Made by a program: the position numbers and the translations under genes
Notes under the pieces: generated by a model
Databases searched by the model: none
What the model was told of the DNA's origin: nothing
What the model saw: the letters and a program-made list of their open reading frames with translations, nothing else
Part shown: one piece after another, positions 25,794 through 35,056 of the stretch
How positions within the stretch are numbered: position 1 is the first letter of the stretch
Layout: every line of letters starts with the position of its first letter
DNA from: Candidatus Thiothrix sulfatifontis
GTDB lineage: Bacteria > Pseudomonadota > Gammaproteobacteria > Thiotrichales > Thiotrichaceae
Assembly (NCBI GenBank): GCA_022828425.1
Contig: CP094685.1
Span: forward strand, 2,914,001 to 2,978,000
Length of the DNA: 64,000 nucleotides
Reading direction: 5' to 3'

Positions 25794-26036
25794 ATGGAGA
25801 CGAAGACTTGCCTAAGATGCGGTAGCTCGATGGAGAAGGGTTGGATTATTGATTACGTTGGGCTTACCTCATTAGACATGAGGCAGACTATGTGGGTGGA
25901 GGGAAGTCCCGTGAGGGAGAAAGGTATTTTTAATCTCCCGTGCAACAGTGTCTCGGCACAACGAGGCAAGAAGCACATATCTGTTGATTCGTTTCGATGC
26001 ACCAACTGCGGGTATCTCGAATTGTATGCGATCTAA
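25794..26036 (+). CDS. Small zinc-ribbon protein (cassette gene)
   Basis: 80 aa from ATG 25794, chosen because AAAAGGA lies 6-7 bases ahead. Two CxxC knuckles, CLRCGS near the start and FRCTNCGYLEL near the end, form a zinc ribbon; the middle (VREKGIFNLPC) is variable. It lies between two attC-like sites in the normal cassette orientation, with its start about 30 bp after the first site's GTTGGC. Function unknown; zinc binding is inferred from the cysteine spacing. Confidence 0.65.
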   Translation: METKTCLRCGSSMEKGWIIDYVGLTSLDMRQTMWVEGSPVREKGIFNLPCNSVSAQRGKKHISVDSFRCTNCGYLELYAI

Positions 26037-26052
26037 ATTCAATCAGATTAGT

Positions 26053-26098
26053 GATTGCCGATCGTTCACTGTACGCTGATGCGTGACAGATTGTGCCT
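26053..26098. repeat. Imperfect ~46-bp repeat, copy 1 (copy 2 at 26356-26403)
   Basis: The two stretches share the order TTGCC, ATCGTTCA, CGC, GATGCGTGA and TTGTGCC with spacing kept, roughly three quarters identical. One copy lies just after the zinc-ribbon gene, the other after the second attC-like site. They may be part of cassette ends or a small dispersed repeat. Confidence 0.4.
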
Positions 26099-26164
26099 AA
26101 TTTAGGCTTTGTTTTTGCCGTGCATCATTCAACAACCGTGCCACTATTCACCTGCTGATAATGT

Positions 26165-26253
26165 GCTAACAAGACATTCGATGACGGACGCGGTGACAGC
26201 CCGCGCTGCCGACCATTCGCCTCTCCGCAGCGCCCGTCATGCTGAACGTTGGC
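26165..26253 (+). repeat. attC-like recombination site 2
   Basis: 89 bp from GCTAAC (26165) to GTTGGC (26248-26253), the same length as site 1. ATGACGGACGC and GCGCCCGTCAT pair with one mismatch as inner arms, and the left halves share GACGGACGCGGTGACAGC. It ends the cassette that holds the zinc-ribbon gene. The following 275 bp contain no gene with a supported start. Confidence 0.62.
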
Positions 26254-26528
26254 GTGGGGCAAAAATAAAAAGCATCGCCAGATTGAGAGCGTTTAATAAA
26301 GATGGTCTTTCCCTTACTGACAAAATGTGGTGGTTACAGTCATCTATCCAAAGATGTGGTTGCCCAATCGTTCAGGGTGCGCGGATGCGTGATCGTTTGT
26401 GCCAACGTCAAAGCCTGATTTTAATACACCACGTTGATGCGCGGGAAATGCCGTGCTACACCGAAAATGGTCAACAGCGGCATCCTTGGCTATACTGACC
26501 CAAGAGAAACAACTGGAGTAATACCATC

Positions 26529-26753
26529 ATGGGTACAGTAGAGCTAATCACTGAACACACCCGCCGTTTGCCGGAGAGTGTTCAACGAGAAATACTTAAT
26601 TTTGTTGAGTTTCTCTTCAATAAATACAGTGCGCCCCTTGCCCGATCTGCTATGCCGACAACACGTCAGGCTGGCTTACACGCTGGTTGTGCGGTGATGA
26701 CTGCTGATTTCGATGCGCCCTTATCAGACGATTTCTGGCTCGGTACAGAATGA
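26529..26753 (+). CDS. DUF2281 family antitoxin (VapB-type)
   Basis: 74 aa. ELITEHTRRLPESVQREILNFVEFLFNKY is the DUF2281 N-terminus, and SDDFWLGTE is the usual C-terminal toxin-binding tail. It pairs with PIN-domain VapC-like toxins. Its stop overlaps the toxin ATG by the ATGA pattern, but the toxin is truncated. An AACTGGAGTAAT ribosome site precedes the ATG. Confidence 0.75.
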   Translation: MGTVELITEHTRRLPESVQREILNFVEFLFNKYSAPLARSAMPTTRQAGLHAGCAVMTADFDAPLSDDFWLGTE

Positions 26754-26863
26754 GGCTGCTGTTAGATACTCACACATTTTTATGGTGGGACAGCCAACCA
26801 AACAAACTTCCCGCCAAGGTGTTGGCACTGTGTGAAGATACTCATATCCCGTCATCCCTATAA
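26750..26863 (+). pseudogene. Truncated PIN-domain toxin (VapC-like)
   Basis: 37-residue frame opening at the antitoxin stop: MRLLLDTHTFLWW starts exactly like a PIN toxin (first catalytic Asp in LLLDTHTF), continues about 24 more residues and stops at TAA. A normal protein would have about 125-130 residues with at least three more acidic positions. No continuation is seen in another frame before queD, so most of the gene has been deleted. Confidence 0.75.
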
Positions 26864-26957
26864 AGATGGCAGCCTGACAAATATACCGAAAACATAGCGC
26901 AACGCCCCCGCCTACGCCATAATTCCCGCTTGATTCCCAGCAAGCCCGCGCTATCCC

Positions 26958-28046
26958 ATGAACGAAACCCTGTTTTACGTCGCCGCCGCCCCCTTTGAAG
27001 CCGCCTGCCGCGTCGAAAATGCCCTAGGGCAATACCCCCTTTCCGCCGCACACCCCGCCCGTCGCCTGCACGGACACAGCTTTCTCGCCAAAGTCCGCGC
27101 CATCGGTGCAAGCTCCGTCGAAGCCCTACGCCAACAACTCGCCCACAGCGTTGCGCCACTCGACTACAACGACCTCAACCAATTCCTGCCAATGCCCACG
27201 GATGAAAACCTCGCCCGCTGGATACGCGCCCGCCTGGCCCTGCCCAGCGTTGCCTCGGTCGGCGTGCAAAGCACCTTGCACCAAGGCGCAGACCTCGACC
27301 TTGCCGACAATGCCCACATCTGGCGACGTTTCCGCTTTGAAGCCGCGCACCGCCTGCCCAACGTCGCCCCCGGACACCAATGCGGAAGGATGCACGGCCA
27401 CGGTTTCGAGGTCATCCTACACGCCAACCAAAACCTGCAAGCGCAAGACATGGGCGTAGACTTCGACCGCCTCGCCGCCGTCTGGCACCCCCTGCACGAC
27501 CAATTACACCACCACTGCCTCAACGACATCCCCGGTTTAGACAACCCCACCAGCGAAACCCTCGCCGCATGGCTATGGGAACGCCTCAAGCCCGAACTCG
27601 ACGCGCTCTCATGGGTCAGCGTCTACGAAACCGTCACCGCAGGCTGCCACTACGACGGGCAACATTACCGCATCTGGAAAGACCAACGCTTTGAAAGCGC
27701 CCTAACCCTGACCCGCGCCGACCCCGCCGACAGCGTGCGCCGCCTGCACGGACACAGCTACTTACTGCGCCTGCACCTCACCGCCCCGCTCGACACCGTA
27801 ATGGGCTGGACTGTCGATTACGGCGACGTAAAAGCGCAATTCAAGCCGATCTACAAACAACTCGACCACCACAACCTCAACGACTTAACCGGGCTGGACG
27901 AACCCAACCCCGCCAGCGTTGCTCGTTGGATACGCACCCAAGCCTCACCGGGATTGCCGCAACTCGACCGCATCGACCTGTACGAAACACCGGGCTGTGG
28001 CGTGGTGCTATCATGGGGTGAACACGAACCGGGGCTACCTGTATGA
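26958..28046 (+). CDS. queD: Three-domain 6-carboxytetrahydropterin synthase (QueD-like)
   Basis: 362 aa holding three tandem PTPS/QueD units; a normal QueD is about 120 aa. Unit 2 (about 120-240) has the full set: FEAAHRLP (zinc His131), QCGRMHGHGF (catalytic Cys142, zinc His146/148), DFDRL, LHHHCLNDI, NPTSETLAAWLWERL and YETVTAGC (Glu224). Unit 1 (1-118) keeps ARRLHGHSF and LDYNDLN but lacks FEAAH and the Cys. Unit 3 (241-362) keeps VRRLHGHSY, VDYGDVK, LDHHNLNDL and YETPGCG but lacks FEAAH and the Cys. QueD makes 6-carboxy-5,6,7,8-tetrahydropterin from 7,8-dihydroneopterin triphosphate. It overlaps queE by 4 bases. Confidence 0.85.
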   Translation: MNETLFYVAAAPFEAACRVENALGQYPLSAAHPARRLHGHSFLAKVRAIGASSVEALRQQLAHSVAPLDYNDLNQFLPMPTDENLARWIRARLALPSVASVGVQSTLHQGADLDLADNAHIWRRFRFEAAHRLPNVAPGHQCGRMHGHGFEVILHANQNLQAQDMGVDFDRLAAVWHPLHDQLHHHCLNDIPGLDNPTSETLAAWLWERLKPELDALSWVSVYETVTAGCHYDGQHYRIWKDQRFESALTLTRADPADSVRRLHGHSYLLRLHLTAPLDTVMGWTVDYGDVKAQFKPIYKQLDHHNLNDLTGLDEPNPASVARWIRTQASPGLPQLDRIDLYETPGCGVVLSWGEHEPGLPV

Positions 28047-28684
28047 CCTATTCCGTCAAAGAAATTTTCTACACCTTGCAAGGCGAAGGCTTCCACGCCG
28101 GTCGCCCCGCGATCTTTTGCCGCTTTGCCGGATGCAATCTGTGGTCAGGGCTAGAAGCCGACCGTGCTAAAGCCGTCTGCAACTTCTGCGACACCGACTT
28201 TGTGGGCGTGGATGGGGTCAACGGCGGCAAATTCCGCGATGCCAAGGCCTTAGTCGCGGCGATCATTCAAGAATGGTGGATCGGCGTAAAAAAAGACATG
28301 AACCGCTTCATCGTTTTCACGGGCGGCGAACCGCTATTGCAATTGGATAAAGCCCTGATCGACGCTTTACACCAAGAAAACTTCGAGATTGCGGTAGAAA
28401 CCAACGGCACAAAACCCGCCCCCGCAGGCATCGACTGGCTCTGCGTCAGCCCCAAAGCCGACAGCGACATCGTGCTAACAACGGGCAATGAGTTGAAGTT
28501 GGTGTACCCCCAACCGCTCGCCATGCCAGAACGCTTTGCAGGGCTGGACTTCCAGCACTTCTACCTGCAAGCAATGGATGGTGCGGCACAAGCCAAAAAC
28601 ACCAAAGCGGCGATTGCGTATTGTATGCAGTACCCGCAATGGAAATTGAGTGTTCAAACCCACAAATTGCTGGGGATTCCATGA
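28043..28684 (+). CDS. queE: 7-carboxy-7-deazaguanine synthase (radical SAM)
   Basis: 213 aa. The radical SAM cluster motif is [12 protein letters not shown]...[12 protein letters not shown], an expanded spacing of cysteines known in proteobacterial Que[10 protein letters not shown] is the SAM-binding GGEP motif. It turns 6-carboxytetrahydropterin, the QueD product, into 7-carboxy-7-deazaguanine. It is translationally coupled both ways: ATG overlaps the queD stop and its stop overlaps the uvrB start. Confidence 0.92.
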   Translation: MTYSVKEIFYTLQGEGFHAGRPAIFCRFAGCNLWSGLEADRAKAVCNFCDTDFVGVDGVNGGKFRDAKALVAAIIQEWWIGVKKDMNRFIVFTGGEPLLQLDKALIDALHQENFEIAVETNGTKPAPAGIDWLCVSPKADSDIVLTTGNELKLVYPQPLAMPERFAGLDFQHFYLQAMDGAAQAKNTKAAIAYCMQYPQWKLSVQTHKLLGIP

Positions 28685-30708
28685 TGACCGAAGCACAAAC
28701 CTTTCAGCTCCACACCACCTACCAGCCCGCTGGCGACCAACCGGAAGCCATCTGCTCGCTGGTCAATGGCTTAAACGACGGCTTGCTGCACCAAACCCTG
28801 CTGGGCGTGACGGGTTCGGGCAAAACCTTCACGATGGCGAACATCATCCAACAAACCCAGCGCCCCGCGATTATTCTGGTACACAATAAAACGCTGGCAG
28901 CCCAGCTTTACGGCGAAATGAAAGAATTCTTCCCCAACAATGCGGTGGAATACTTCGTTTCCTACTTCGATTATTACCAGCCAGAAGCCTATGTGCCGTC
29001 CAAAGACGTGTACATCGAAAAAGATTCCGCCATCAATGACCACATCGAACAAATGCGCCTTTCCGCCACGCGCAACCTGTTCGAGCGCAAAGATGTCATT
29101 ATTATCGCCACCGTTTCGTCGATTTACGGCTTGGGCGACCCCGAATCGTATTTGAAAATGCTGCTGATATTGGTGCGCGGCGACCGCATCGACCAACGTA
29201 CCCTGCTGCGTCGCCTCGCCGAAATGCAATACAGCCGCAATGATCTCGACCTGCAACGCGGCACGTTTCGGGTACGCGGCGAAGTCATCGACGTGCACCC
29301 CGCCGAATCCGACAAAGAAGCCATTCGCATCGAACTTTTCGACGACGAAATCGAGAATTTGAGTTATTTCGACCCGCTGACTGGCGAAGTGCTGCGCCGC
29401 GTGCCACGCCTGACGGTTTACCCCAAAACGCACTACGTTACCCCGCGTGAAGTGTTGCTGGCAGCCATCGACTACATCAAAGCCGAACTCAAAGAACGCC
29501 TGAAAGTCTTGCGCGAAAACGACCGCTTAGTGGAAGCGCAACGCCTCGAACAGCGTACCCAATACGACATCGAAATGATTGTCGAAACCGGCTACTGTTC
29601 CGGCATCGAAAACTATTCGCGCTACCTCTCGAAACGCCCAGCGGGTGAACCACCGCCGTGCCTGTTCGATTACTTGCCGCGCAATGCCATCGTGTTCATC
29701 GACGAAGCCCACGTCACCATCCCGCAATTCGGCGGCATGTACAAAGGTGATTATTCGCGCAAAAGCACGCTGGTCGATTACGGCTTCCGCCTGCCCTCCG
29801 CACTCGATAATCGCCCGCTGCGCTTTGACGAATTCGAGAAACTGATTCCGCAAGCCATCCACGTTTCCGCGACCCCCGGCACGTATGAGCTGGAACATTC
29901 CGACAATATCGCCGAACAAGTGGTACGCCCCACCGGACTAGTCGACCCCGAAGTGGAAGTTCGCCCGATCCTCTCGCAAGTCGATAACGTCATGTCCGAA
30001 ATCAGCGAACGCGCCTTGCGCAATGAACGCACGCTGGTCACAACCCTGACCAAGCGCATGGCGGAAGACCTCACCGATTACCTGATGGAACACAACATCA
30101 AGGTACGCTACCTGCATTCCGACATCGACACCGTGGAGCGCGTCGAAATTATCCGCGACTTGCGCAAAGGCGAATTCGATGCGCTGGTAGGGATTAACTT
30201 GCTGCGGGAAGGCTTGGATATACCGGAAGTTTCACTGGTAGCGATTTTGGATGCGGATAAAGAAGGTTTCCTGCGTTCCGAACGCTCGCTGATCCAAACC
30301 ATCGGACGCGCCGCCCGCAATTCCGAAGGCAAAGCGATTCTGTACGCCGACAAAATCACCGAATCCATGCGCAAAGCGATGAGCGAAACCAGCCGCCGCC
30401 GCGCCAAACAGCTTGCCCACAATGAAGCACAAGGCATTACCCCGCAAACCATTCGCAAGCGCATTGCCGATGTGATGGAAGGCGCTTACGCCAATGCCAC
30501 CAAGGGCAAAGGCAAAACACGCGGGGAAAAGAAGGTTGCCGAAGACGCGGCTGAATACCGCAGCTTAACGCCTGATCAGGCGCTCAAGCAGATCAAAAAG
30601 TTGGAAGAAAAAATGTTCCAGCACGCCAAGAATTTGGAATTTGAGCAAGCCGCCGCAGTGCGTGATCAGATTGGACACATCCGAGCGCGCGTGTTCGGGC
30701 TAGAGTGA
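28681..30708 (+). CDS. uvrB: UvrABC excinuclease subunit B
   Basis: 675 aa. Walker [13 protein letters not shown], the beta-hairpin [23 protein letters not shown]-like [11 protein letters not shown], and motif [14 protein letters not shown] are all present. The C-terminal UvrC-binding helix pair is [26 protein letters not shown]. It verifies damage in nucleotide excision repair. The start at 28681 overlaps queE as ATGA, an unusual operon partner. It ends in a 9-bp overlap with the convergent gene at 30700. Confidence 0.96.
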   Translation: MMTEAQTFQLHTTYQPAGDQPEAICSLVNGLNDGLLHQTLLGVTGSGKTFTMANIIQQTQRPAIILVHNKTLAAQLYGEMKEFFPNNAVEYFVSYFDYYQPEAYVPSKDVYIEKDSAINDHIEQMRLSATRNLFERKDVIIIATVSSIYGLGDPESYLKMLLILVRGDRIDQRTLLRRLAEMQYSRNDLDLQRGTFRVRGEVIDVHPAESDKEAIRIELFDDEIENLSYFDPLTGEVLRRVPRLTVYPKTHYVTPREVLLAAIDYIKAELKERLKVLRENDRLVEAQRLEQRTQYDIEMIVETGYCSGIENYSRYLSKRPAGEPPPCLFDYLPRNAIVFIDEAHVTIPQFGGMYKGDYSRKSTLVDYGFRLPSALDNRPLRFDEFEKLIPQAIHVSATPGTYELEHSDNIAEQVVRPTGLVDPEVEVRPILSQVDNVMSEISERALRNERTLVTTLTKRMAEDLTDYLMEHNIKVRYLHSDIDTVERVEIIRDLRKGEFDALVGINLLREGLDIPEVSLVAILDADKEGFLRSERSLIQTIGRAARNSEGKAILYADKITESMRKAMSETSRRRAKQLAHNEAQGITPQTIRKRIADVMEGAYANATKGKGKTRGEKKVAEDAAEYRSLTPDQALKQIKKLEEKMFQHAKNLEFEQAAAVRDQIGHIRARVFGLE

Positions 30709-31107
30709 AGCTGGGGTTTCTTTCTCTTCAAACTCAGTCTTCAGCGTGGTGTAATGCTGTGCAAACATCACTTCCAGCTCATCAATCACCGCCGTCGCTG
30801 ATTTGCCATGAATCACATGTGCGGTCATCAGACTCGATGTTTCGTTCAACAAACGTTCACGCGGAATCATCGGGTAGGTAGCCGTCAAGCGTTTAATCGC
30901 TTTGACCACATTTTCCTGTTCGGGGCGCGAAATAGCTTCGGGAGTAGGGAATTCGGTCATGGGTTCAGCGTCAAGCGTGGGTGAGCCTGCGAGGAATTCG
31001 GCAAACCGCAGCAGGGTTGCCTGATCGTGTGAACTCATATCGCGGTAGAGCTTGCGAAGACGCTTTTCTTCGGCAGAGCCGGTTGGTTGTGGCATACCGG
31101 GTAACAT
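30700..31107 (-). CDS. Unknown conserved-looking protein
   Basis: 135 aa, not assigned to a family. The N-terminal half contains [26 protein letters not shown], a helical segment; the C-terminal half has [42 protein letters not shown], also helical. No signal peptide or membrane segment. The codon use is like the neighbours. It is probably a small soluble helical protein, perhaps a regulatory or adapter protein. GGAAATCCCC precedes the ATG. Confidence 0.6.
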   Translation of the reverse strand: MLPGMPQPTGSAEEKRLRKLYRDMSSHDQATLLRFAEFLAGSPTLDAEPMTEFPTPEAISRPEQENVVKAIKRLTATYPMIPRERLLNETSSLMTAHVIHGKSATAVIDELEVMFAQHYTTLKTEFEEKETPASL

Positions 31108-31131
31108 GGGGATTTCCTATCGAATACTAAG

Positions 31132-31172
31132 AATCCGGGGTACAGCAAGATGCGCTGTACCCAACACGGATT
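31132..31172. terminator. Bipartite stem-loop between two minus-strand genes
   Basis: Inner arms GGGTACAGC (31138-31146) and GCTGTACCC (31154-31162) with a 7-base loop, and outer arms AATCCG/CGGATT (31132-31137, 31167-31172). TTTATTT follows on the plus strand. It sits immediately after the LysR stop on the minus strand, so it may end that transcript before the gene at 31107. Confidence 0.6.
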
Positions 31173-32081
31173 TTATTTCTGCTTTTTGAGGTTTTCGCAA
31201 TAACCGCGTGCAAACTCCAGCAGCTCTTCCATCGCACGGACTTTGAACTTTTGACGCTGGCGCACAAACGAGAAGTCACGTGTCAGTGGCGGATCAAGCG
31301 GAATGGCTACCAAGGAACAAAGCTTCAGTTCTTTGCCGATGCTGGCGCTGGAAACAATGGAGACGCCCATACCGGCTTCCACTGCACCTTTTACCGCTTC
31401 CGGGCTACCCAGTTCCAAACAAGCGTTCATTGCGTGTTTGTCCATGCCCAAGGCATACAGGTAGTCGAGTACCACTTCACGTGTGCCGGAACCTTCTTCA
31501 CGGCAGATGAACGGATAATCCAGCACGTCTTTCAGCTTGACAGCGGTTTTGCTTGCCAATGCGTGTGTCGGTGGAACAATCAGCACCAAATCGTCTTGGC
31601 GGCAAACTTCTACCAGCAAGTTTTTATTGTTGACCATGCCTTCGACAACGCCAAGATCAATCACGTTGTTTTCCACCATCGACACAATGCCCTCGGTGTT
31701 CGACACACGTAAGCGCAATCTGACGTCAGGGTTTTTGGAATTAAACTCACCCAGCAATGACGGCAGCATGTATTCCGAAATGGTCGTGCTCGCTCCGATG
31801 GTCAACGAACCGCTGATGTCATTGGTCATTTCACGAATGGCGTTTTCCATTTCGCTGTATTGCTCAAAAATACGCTCAGAGTACTCGAACACGATCTTGC
31901 CCGCTTCGGTCAGGGAAACACGGTTGTGCGTCCGGTCAAACAAGCGAGTGTCAAACTGGTCTTCTAACTGACGAATCTGGAATGTTACCGCCGGTTGTGT
32001 CATGTGCAGCACTTCTGCTGCCTTGGTGAAGCTCAACAGTCGAGCCACCGCGTGAAAGACCTGTAATCTTCTATCAGCCAT
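31173..32081 (-). CDS. LysR-family transcriptional regulator
   Basis: 302 aa from the ATG at 32081, which gives the standard LysR N-terminus (MADRRLQVFHAVARLLSFTKAAEVLHMTQPAVTFQIRQLED) with AGG 8 bases ahead; the longer frame would add 35 foreign residues. HTH spans residues about 18-37. The effector-binding part includes PFICREEGSGTREVV, typical of CysL/CbbR-like members. Inducer and targets cannot be read. The gene faces away from the cbb3 assembly cluster only in being downstream of it on the same strand; the 274-bp gap suggests its own promoter. Confidence 0.88.
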   Translation of the reverse strand: MADRRLQVFHAVARLLSFTKAAEVLHMTQPAVTFQIRQLEDQFDTRLFDRTHNRVSLTEAGKIVFEYSERIFEQYSEMENAIREMTNDISGSLTIGASTTISEYMLPSLLGEFNSKNPDVRLRLRVSNTEGIVSMVENNVIDLGVVEGMVNNKNLLVEVCRQDDLVLIVPPTHALASKTAVKLKDVLDYPFICREEGSGTREVVLDYLYALGMDKHAMNACLELGSPEAVKGAVEAGMGVSIVSSASIGKELKLCSLVAIPLDPPLTRDFSFVRQRQKFKVRAMEELLEFARGYCENLKKQK

Positions 32082-32355
32082 ACGATTACCTATTCTCCTA
32101 TTACCAGTCTTAGCAAACCCCACAGGGAAATTATCCTTTTCATCCCTGCTTCGGTTATTCATTCCCGAATATTTACTACTGATCAATGTTTAAAAAAATC
32201 TATCAAAAAACCCAGGCAGTCATCACCAAAGGAATTTGTTATAGATAGCATAGAACAATTTTCACATTATGGTTAATGATATGTTCAGCTTTACGAATAA
32301 AATGATGTAGAGAGGATAAGTGGCGACGAACGGCACATTGCTTGACGCGCTGACA

Positions 32356-32577
32356 TTACGCACTTTTCTTCTCTTCCTCATTCACGGCGGTTGCAGCGGG
32401 CACGGCGGGCACAACGTGATTGCCGGGGATGCGCGGGTCATCGTCATCCATCAAGATGCGGTGCGCGGGTCCTTCCAAATCATCGTATTGACCGCTTCTA
32501 ACGGTATAAATGAAAGCTACCACCACCACGATCATTACGCCGAGTGCTATCGGAATCAGCAAGTACAAGGCATCCAT
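32356..32577 (-). CDS. ccoS: cbb3-type cytochrome oxidase assembly protein CcoS
   Basis: 73 aa from the ATG at 32577 (GAGG 9 bases ahead). MDALYLLIPIALGVMIVVVVAFIYTVRSGQYDDLEGPAHRIL is the CcoS pattern: one membrane helix, then a conserved polar segment. It takes part in copper and cofactor maturation of cbb3 oxidases. It is the last gene of the ccoG-fixH-ccoI-ccoS series, 41 bp after ccoI. The C-terminal tail after residue 45 is longer than minimal CcoS. Confidence 0.85.
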   Translation of the reverse strand: MDALYLLIPIALGVMIVVVVAFIYTVRSGQYDDLEGPAHRILMDDDDPRIPGNHVVPAVPAATAVNEEEKKSA

Positions 32578-32617
32578 CGCATTACACCTCAACCAAACAT
32601 GCCATTATAGACCAAGA

Positions 32618-35050
32618 TTAATCATTTTTCAGGCGTAATGAATTCAGCACCACGACCAAAGAGCTGGCAGACATGCCAATTGCTGCCATCCACGGCGCTA
32701 CCATGCCAGTCGCTGCCAAAGGAATAGCCAGCAGATTATAGGCAATTGTCCATAAGAAGTTTTGCTTGATGATGGTTTGCATCCGCCGTGAAGTGCGTAC
32801 TGCAAACGGCAGTTGTCGTAAATTCTCGGATAATAACACCATGTCAGCGCTGGCTTGAGCCAATTGGGAGCCACTGCCCATCGCAATCGACACCGGCGCA
32901 CCTGCTAACACGGGCGCATCGTTCACCCCATCGCCAACCATTGCCACGATCGCCCCTTGGGATTGCAAATGCCGCAAGTACGCCAACTTCGCATCCGGCA
33001 ATTGCCCGCCGTGTGCATGAGAAATACCCAATTGCTGAGCAACAGCAGCAACCACAGGCGGGGAATCGCCACTCAGCAAAGTCACGGTAATCCCTAACGC
33101 TTGCAACTCTTGCACCATTTGCGCTGCTTCAGCGCGTAGCTGATCCGCAAGGCTGAAAATGGCCAGCCAGCCATCGTCCGCACCGAGAAAAATTTGCGAA
33201 CGCTCACCAGCGTCTGACACATTCGCAGGCAATTCGCACTGGGTCAATTCCTCAACAAACACGCGAGTACCAATCCGGTAATGCTTGCCAGCGTATACGC
33301 CTTTCACGCCACGCCCCGACGCTGCGGTTAGCTCAAGCACCTTGGCAGGGCTGTCGCTGAGGCGTACCAGCGCTTGGGCAACGGGATGTTCCGATGCCAT
33401 TTCTAGCCCGGCGGCTATTTGCTGGCAAAGCTGTGCCGAAGCTGCGCCCACCATTTGCACCTCAACCACTTCCAAATGCCCGTGCGACAGTGTGCCCGTC
33501 TTATCGAAAATAATGTGATTGATCCGCGCCAAGGTTTCCAAAGCATGACCCCGGGTCGTCAACACGCCTTTGGACGTTAGCAAACCCGTGGCAGCCGTCA
33601 GCGCCGCTGGCGTCGCCAACGAGAAGGCGCACGGGCAAGTAATAACCAACACCGACAAAGCAATCCAGAATGCCTCCGCAGGCTGGTGTTGATACCACCA
33701 AGCAAACACTGCCACCGAGGTGATTAAAATCAATGGCACAAAGCGCGAAGCCACTTTTTCCGCCAAGCGTGCCAATTCCGGCTTTTCCGCTTGCGCCCGC
33801 TCCAGCAAACGAATGATCGCCGCCAATACGGTGCTATCGCCTACTTTGTCGACACGCATCGTCAGCGGGCTTTCCATGTTCACCGTGCCACCAACCAATG
33901 CATCGCCACGCTGTTTCTGGCACGGCAGGCTTTCACCCGTCAATAACGACTCATTGGTGCTACTCGTGCCGTCGGTAACAACGCCATCGGCTGGCACCAC
34001 CTCGCCCGGCTTTATCAGGACGTAATCACCGAGTTCAAGCTGGCTGACCGGAATCACTTCCTGTTCGCCGTCGCGCAAGCGCGTCGCGGTCGCGGGCATT
34101 AAGCGCACCAACGCCTCTGCCACTTGTCCCGCCTTGTGCCGCGCCGTCATTTCCAAATAGCGGCCAGTCAACAGGAAAAAAGTGAACATTGTCACCGAGT
34201 CGAAATAAACTTCACCACCGCCGGTAAACGTTGCCCAGACGCTGGCGCTAAACGCAATCGCGATGGCCAGTGACACCGGCACGTCCATGCCGAAGCGCCC
34301 GCGCCGTAAATCACGCCACGCCGAACTGAAAAACACCTTTGCCGAATAAAACACCACGGGGGTGGTCATGATCAAACTGATCCAGCGCAAGAAATCGCGC
34401 ATTCCGGTATCCATATCCGACACCGCGCCGACATACATTGCGATGGCAATCATCATCACCTGCATCATGCCCAAACCCGCGATGGCAATGCGCCGCAAAG
34501 CAGCCGACTTTTCCTTTTTTTGCAGGGATTCCAGCCGACGCGGGTCAAACGGGTGTGCGTGATAACCGATTTCAGAAATGGATTGCAACACCTGACTTAA
34601 ATTCAAGCGCTCGTTATCCCACCGCAAGGTAGCGCGGTGTGTGGAATAATTGATGCGGAACTCCAACACGCCATCCAGTTGCTTGACGTGATGCTCGTTA
34701 AGCCAAACACACGCAGCACACACAATGCCTTCTAAGATCAACGACGCTTCCCGAATATTTGCGCCGGTTTCGCGCACGAACGATTTTTGCAATTCTGGGG
34801 AATCGTAGACTTGTAGCTGCCGCAACGCTTCCGGTACCAAATCATCGGGTTTATCGCTGATTTCGGTGCGGAAACGGTAATAATCGGTGAGGTTATTGTC
34901 GACAATGGCTTGCGCCACCGCTTGACAGCCGGTGCAGCACATTTCACGCGGCTGGTTATCAATCTTGACATGATAAGGCTTGCCCGCTGGCACGGGCTGA
35001 CCACAATGAAAGCAAGCGCCGGGGGCAACTTGTAAAGGGAATTCACTCAT
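32618..35050 (-). CDS. ccoI: Copper-exporting P1B-type ATPase CcoI/FixI
   Basis: 810 aa. The N-terminus has CFHCGQPVP and CCTGCQAVAQAIV, cysteine motifs characteristic of CcoI/FixI, then an HMA-like domain around CAACVWL. Membrane CPC motif is TCPCAFSLATP; phosphorylation site is DKTGT; the hinge is GDGVNDAPVLA. It loads copper for cbb3 oxidase assembly. It lies 6 bases downstream of fixH and 40 bp before ccoS. Confidence 0.93.
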   Translation of the reverse strand: MSEFPLQVAPGACFHCGQPVPAGKPYHVKIDNQPREMCCTGCQAVAQAIVDNNLTDYYRFRTEISDKPDDLVPEALRQLQVYDSPELQKSFVRETGANIREASLILEGIVCAACVWLNEHHVKQLDGVLEFRINYSTHRATLRWDNERLNLSQVLQSISEIGYHAHPFDPRRLESLQKKEKSAALRRIAIAGLGMMQVMMIAIAMYVGAVSDMDTGMRDFLRWISLIMTTPVVFYSAKVFFSSAWRDLRRGRFGMDVPVSLAIAIAFSASVWATFTGGGEVYFDSVTMFTFFLLTGRYLEMTARHKAGQVAEALVRLMPATATRLRDGEQEVIPVSQLELGDYVLIKPGEVVPADGVVTDGTSSTNESLLTGESLPCQKQRGDALVGGTVNMESPLTMRVDKVGDSTVLAAIIRLLERAQAEKPELARLAEKVASRFVPLILITSVAVFAWWYQHQPAEAFWIALSVLVITCPCAFSLATPAALTAATGLLTSKGVLTTRGHALETLARINHIIFDKTGTLSHGHLEVVEVQMVGAASAQLCQQIAAGLEMASEHPVAQALVRLSDSPAKVLELTAASGRGVKGVYAGKHYRIGTRVFVEELTQCELPANVSDAGERSQIFLGADDGWLAIFSLADQLRAEAAQMVQELQALGITVTLLSGDSPPVVAAVAQQLGISHAHGGQLPDAKLAYLRHLQSQGAIVAMVGDGVNDAPVLAGAPVSIAMGSGSQLAQASADMVLLSENLRQLPFAVRTSRRMQTIIKQNFLWTIAYNLLAIPLAATGMVAPWMAAIGMSASSLVVVLNSLRLKND

Positions 35051-35056
35051 AGTGGC

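Noticed and set aside
26109..26498. 129-codon frame across attC-like site 2
   Set aside because: It runs through the folded site, and no start with a ribosome site fits the part after it.
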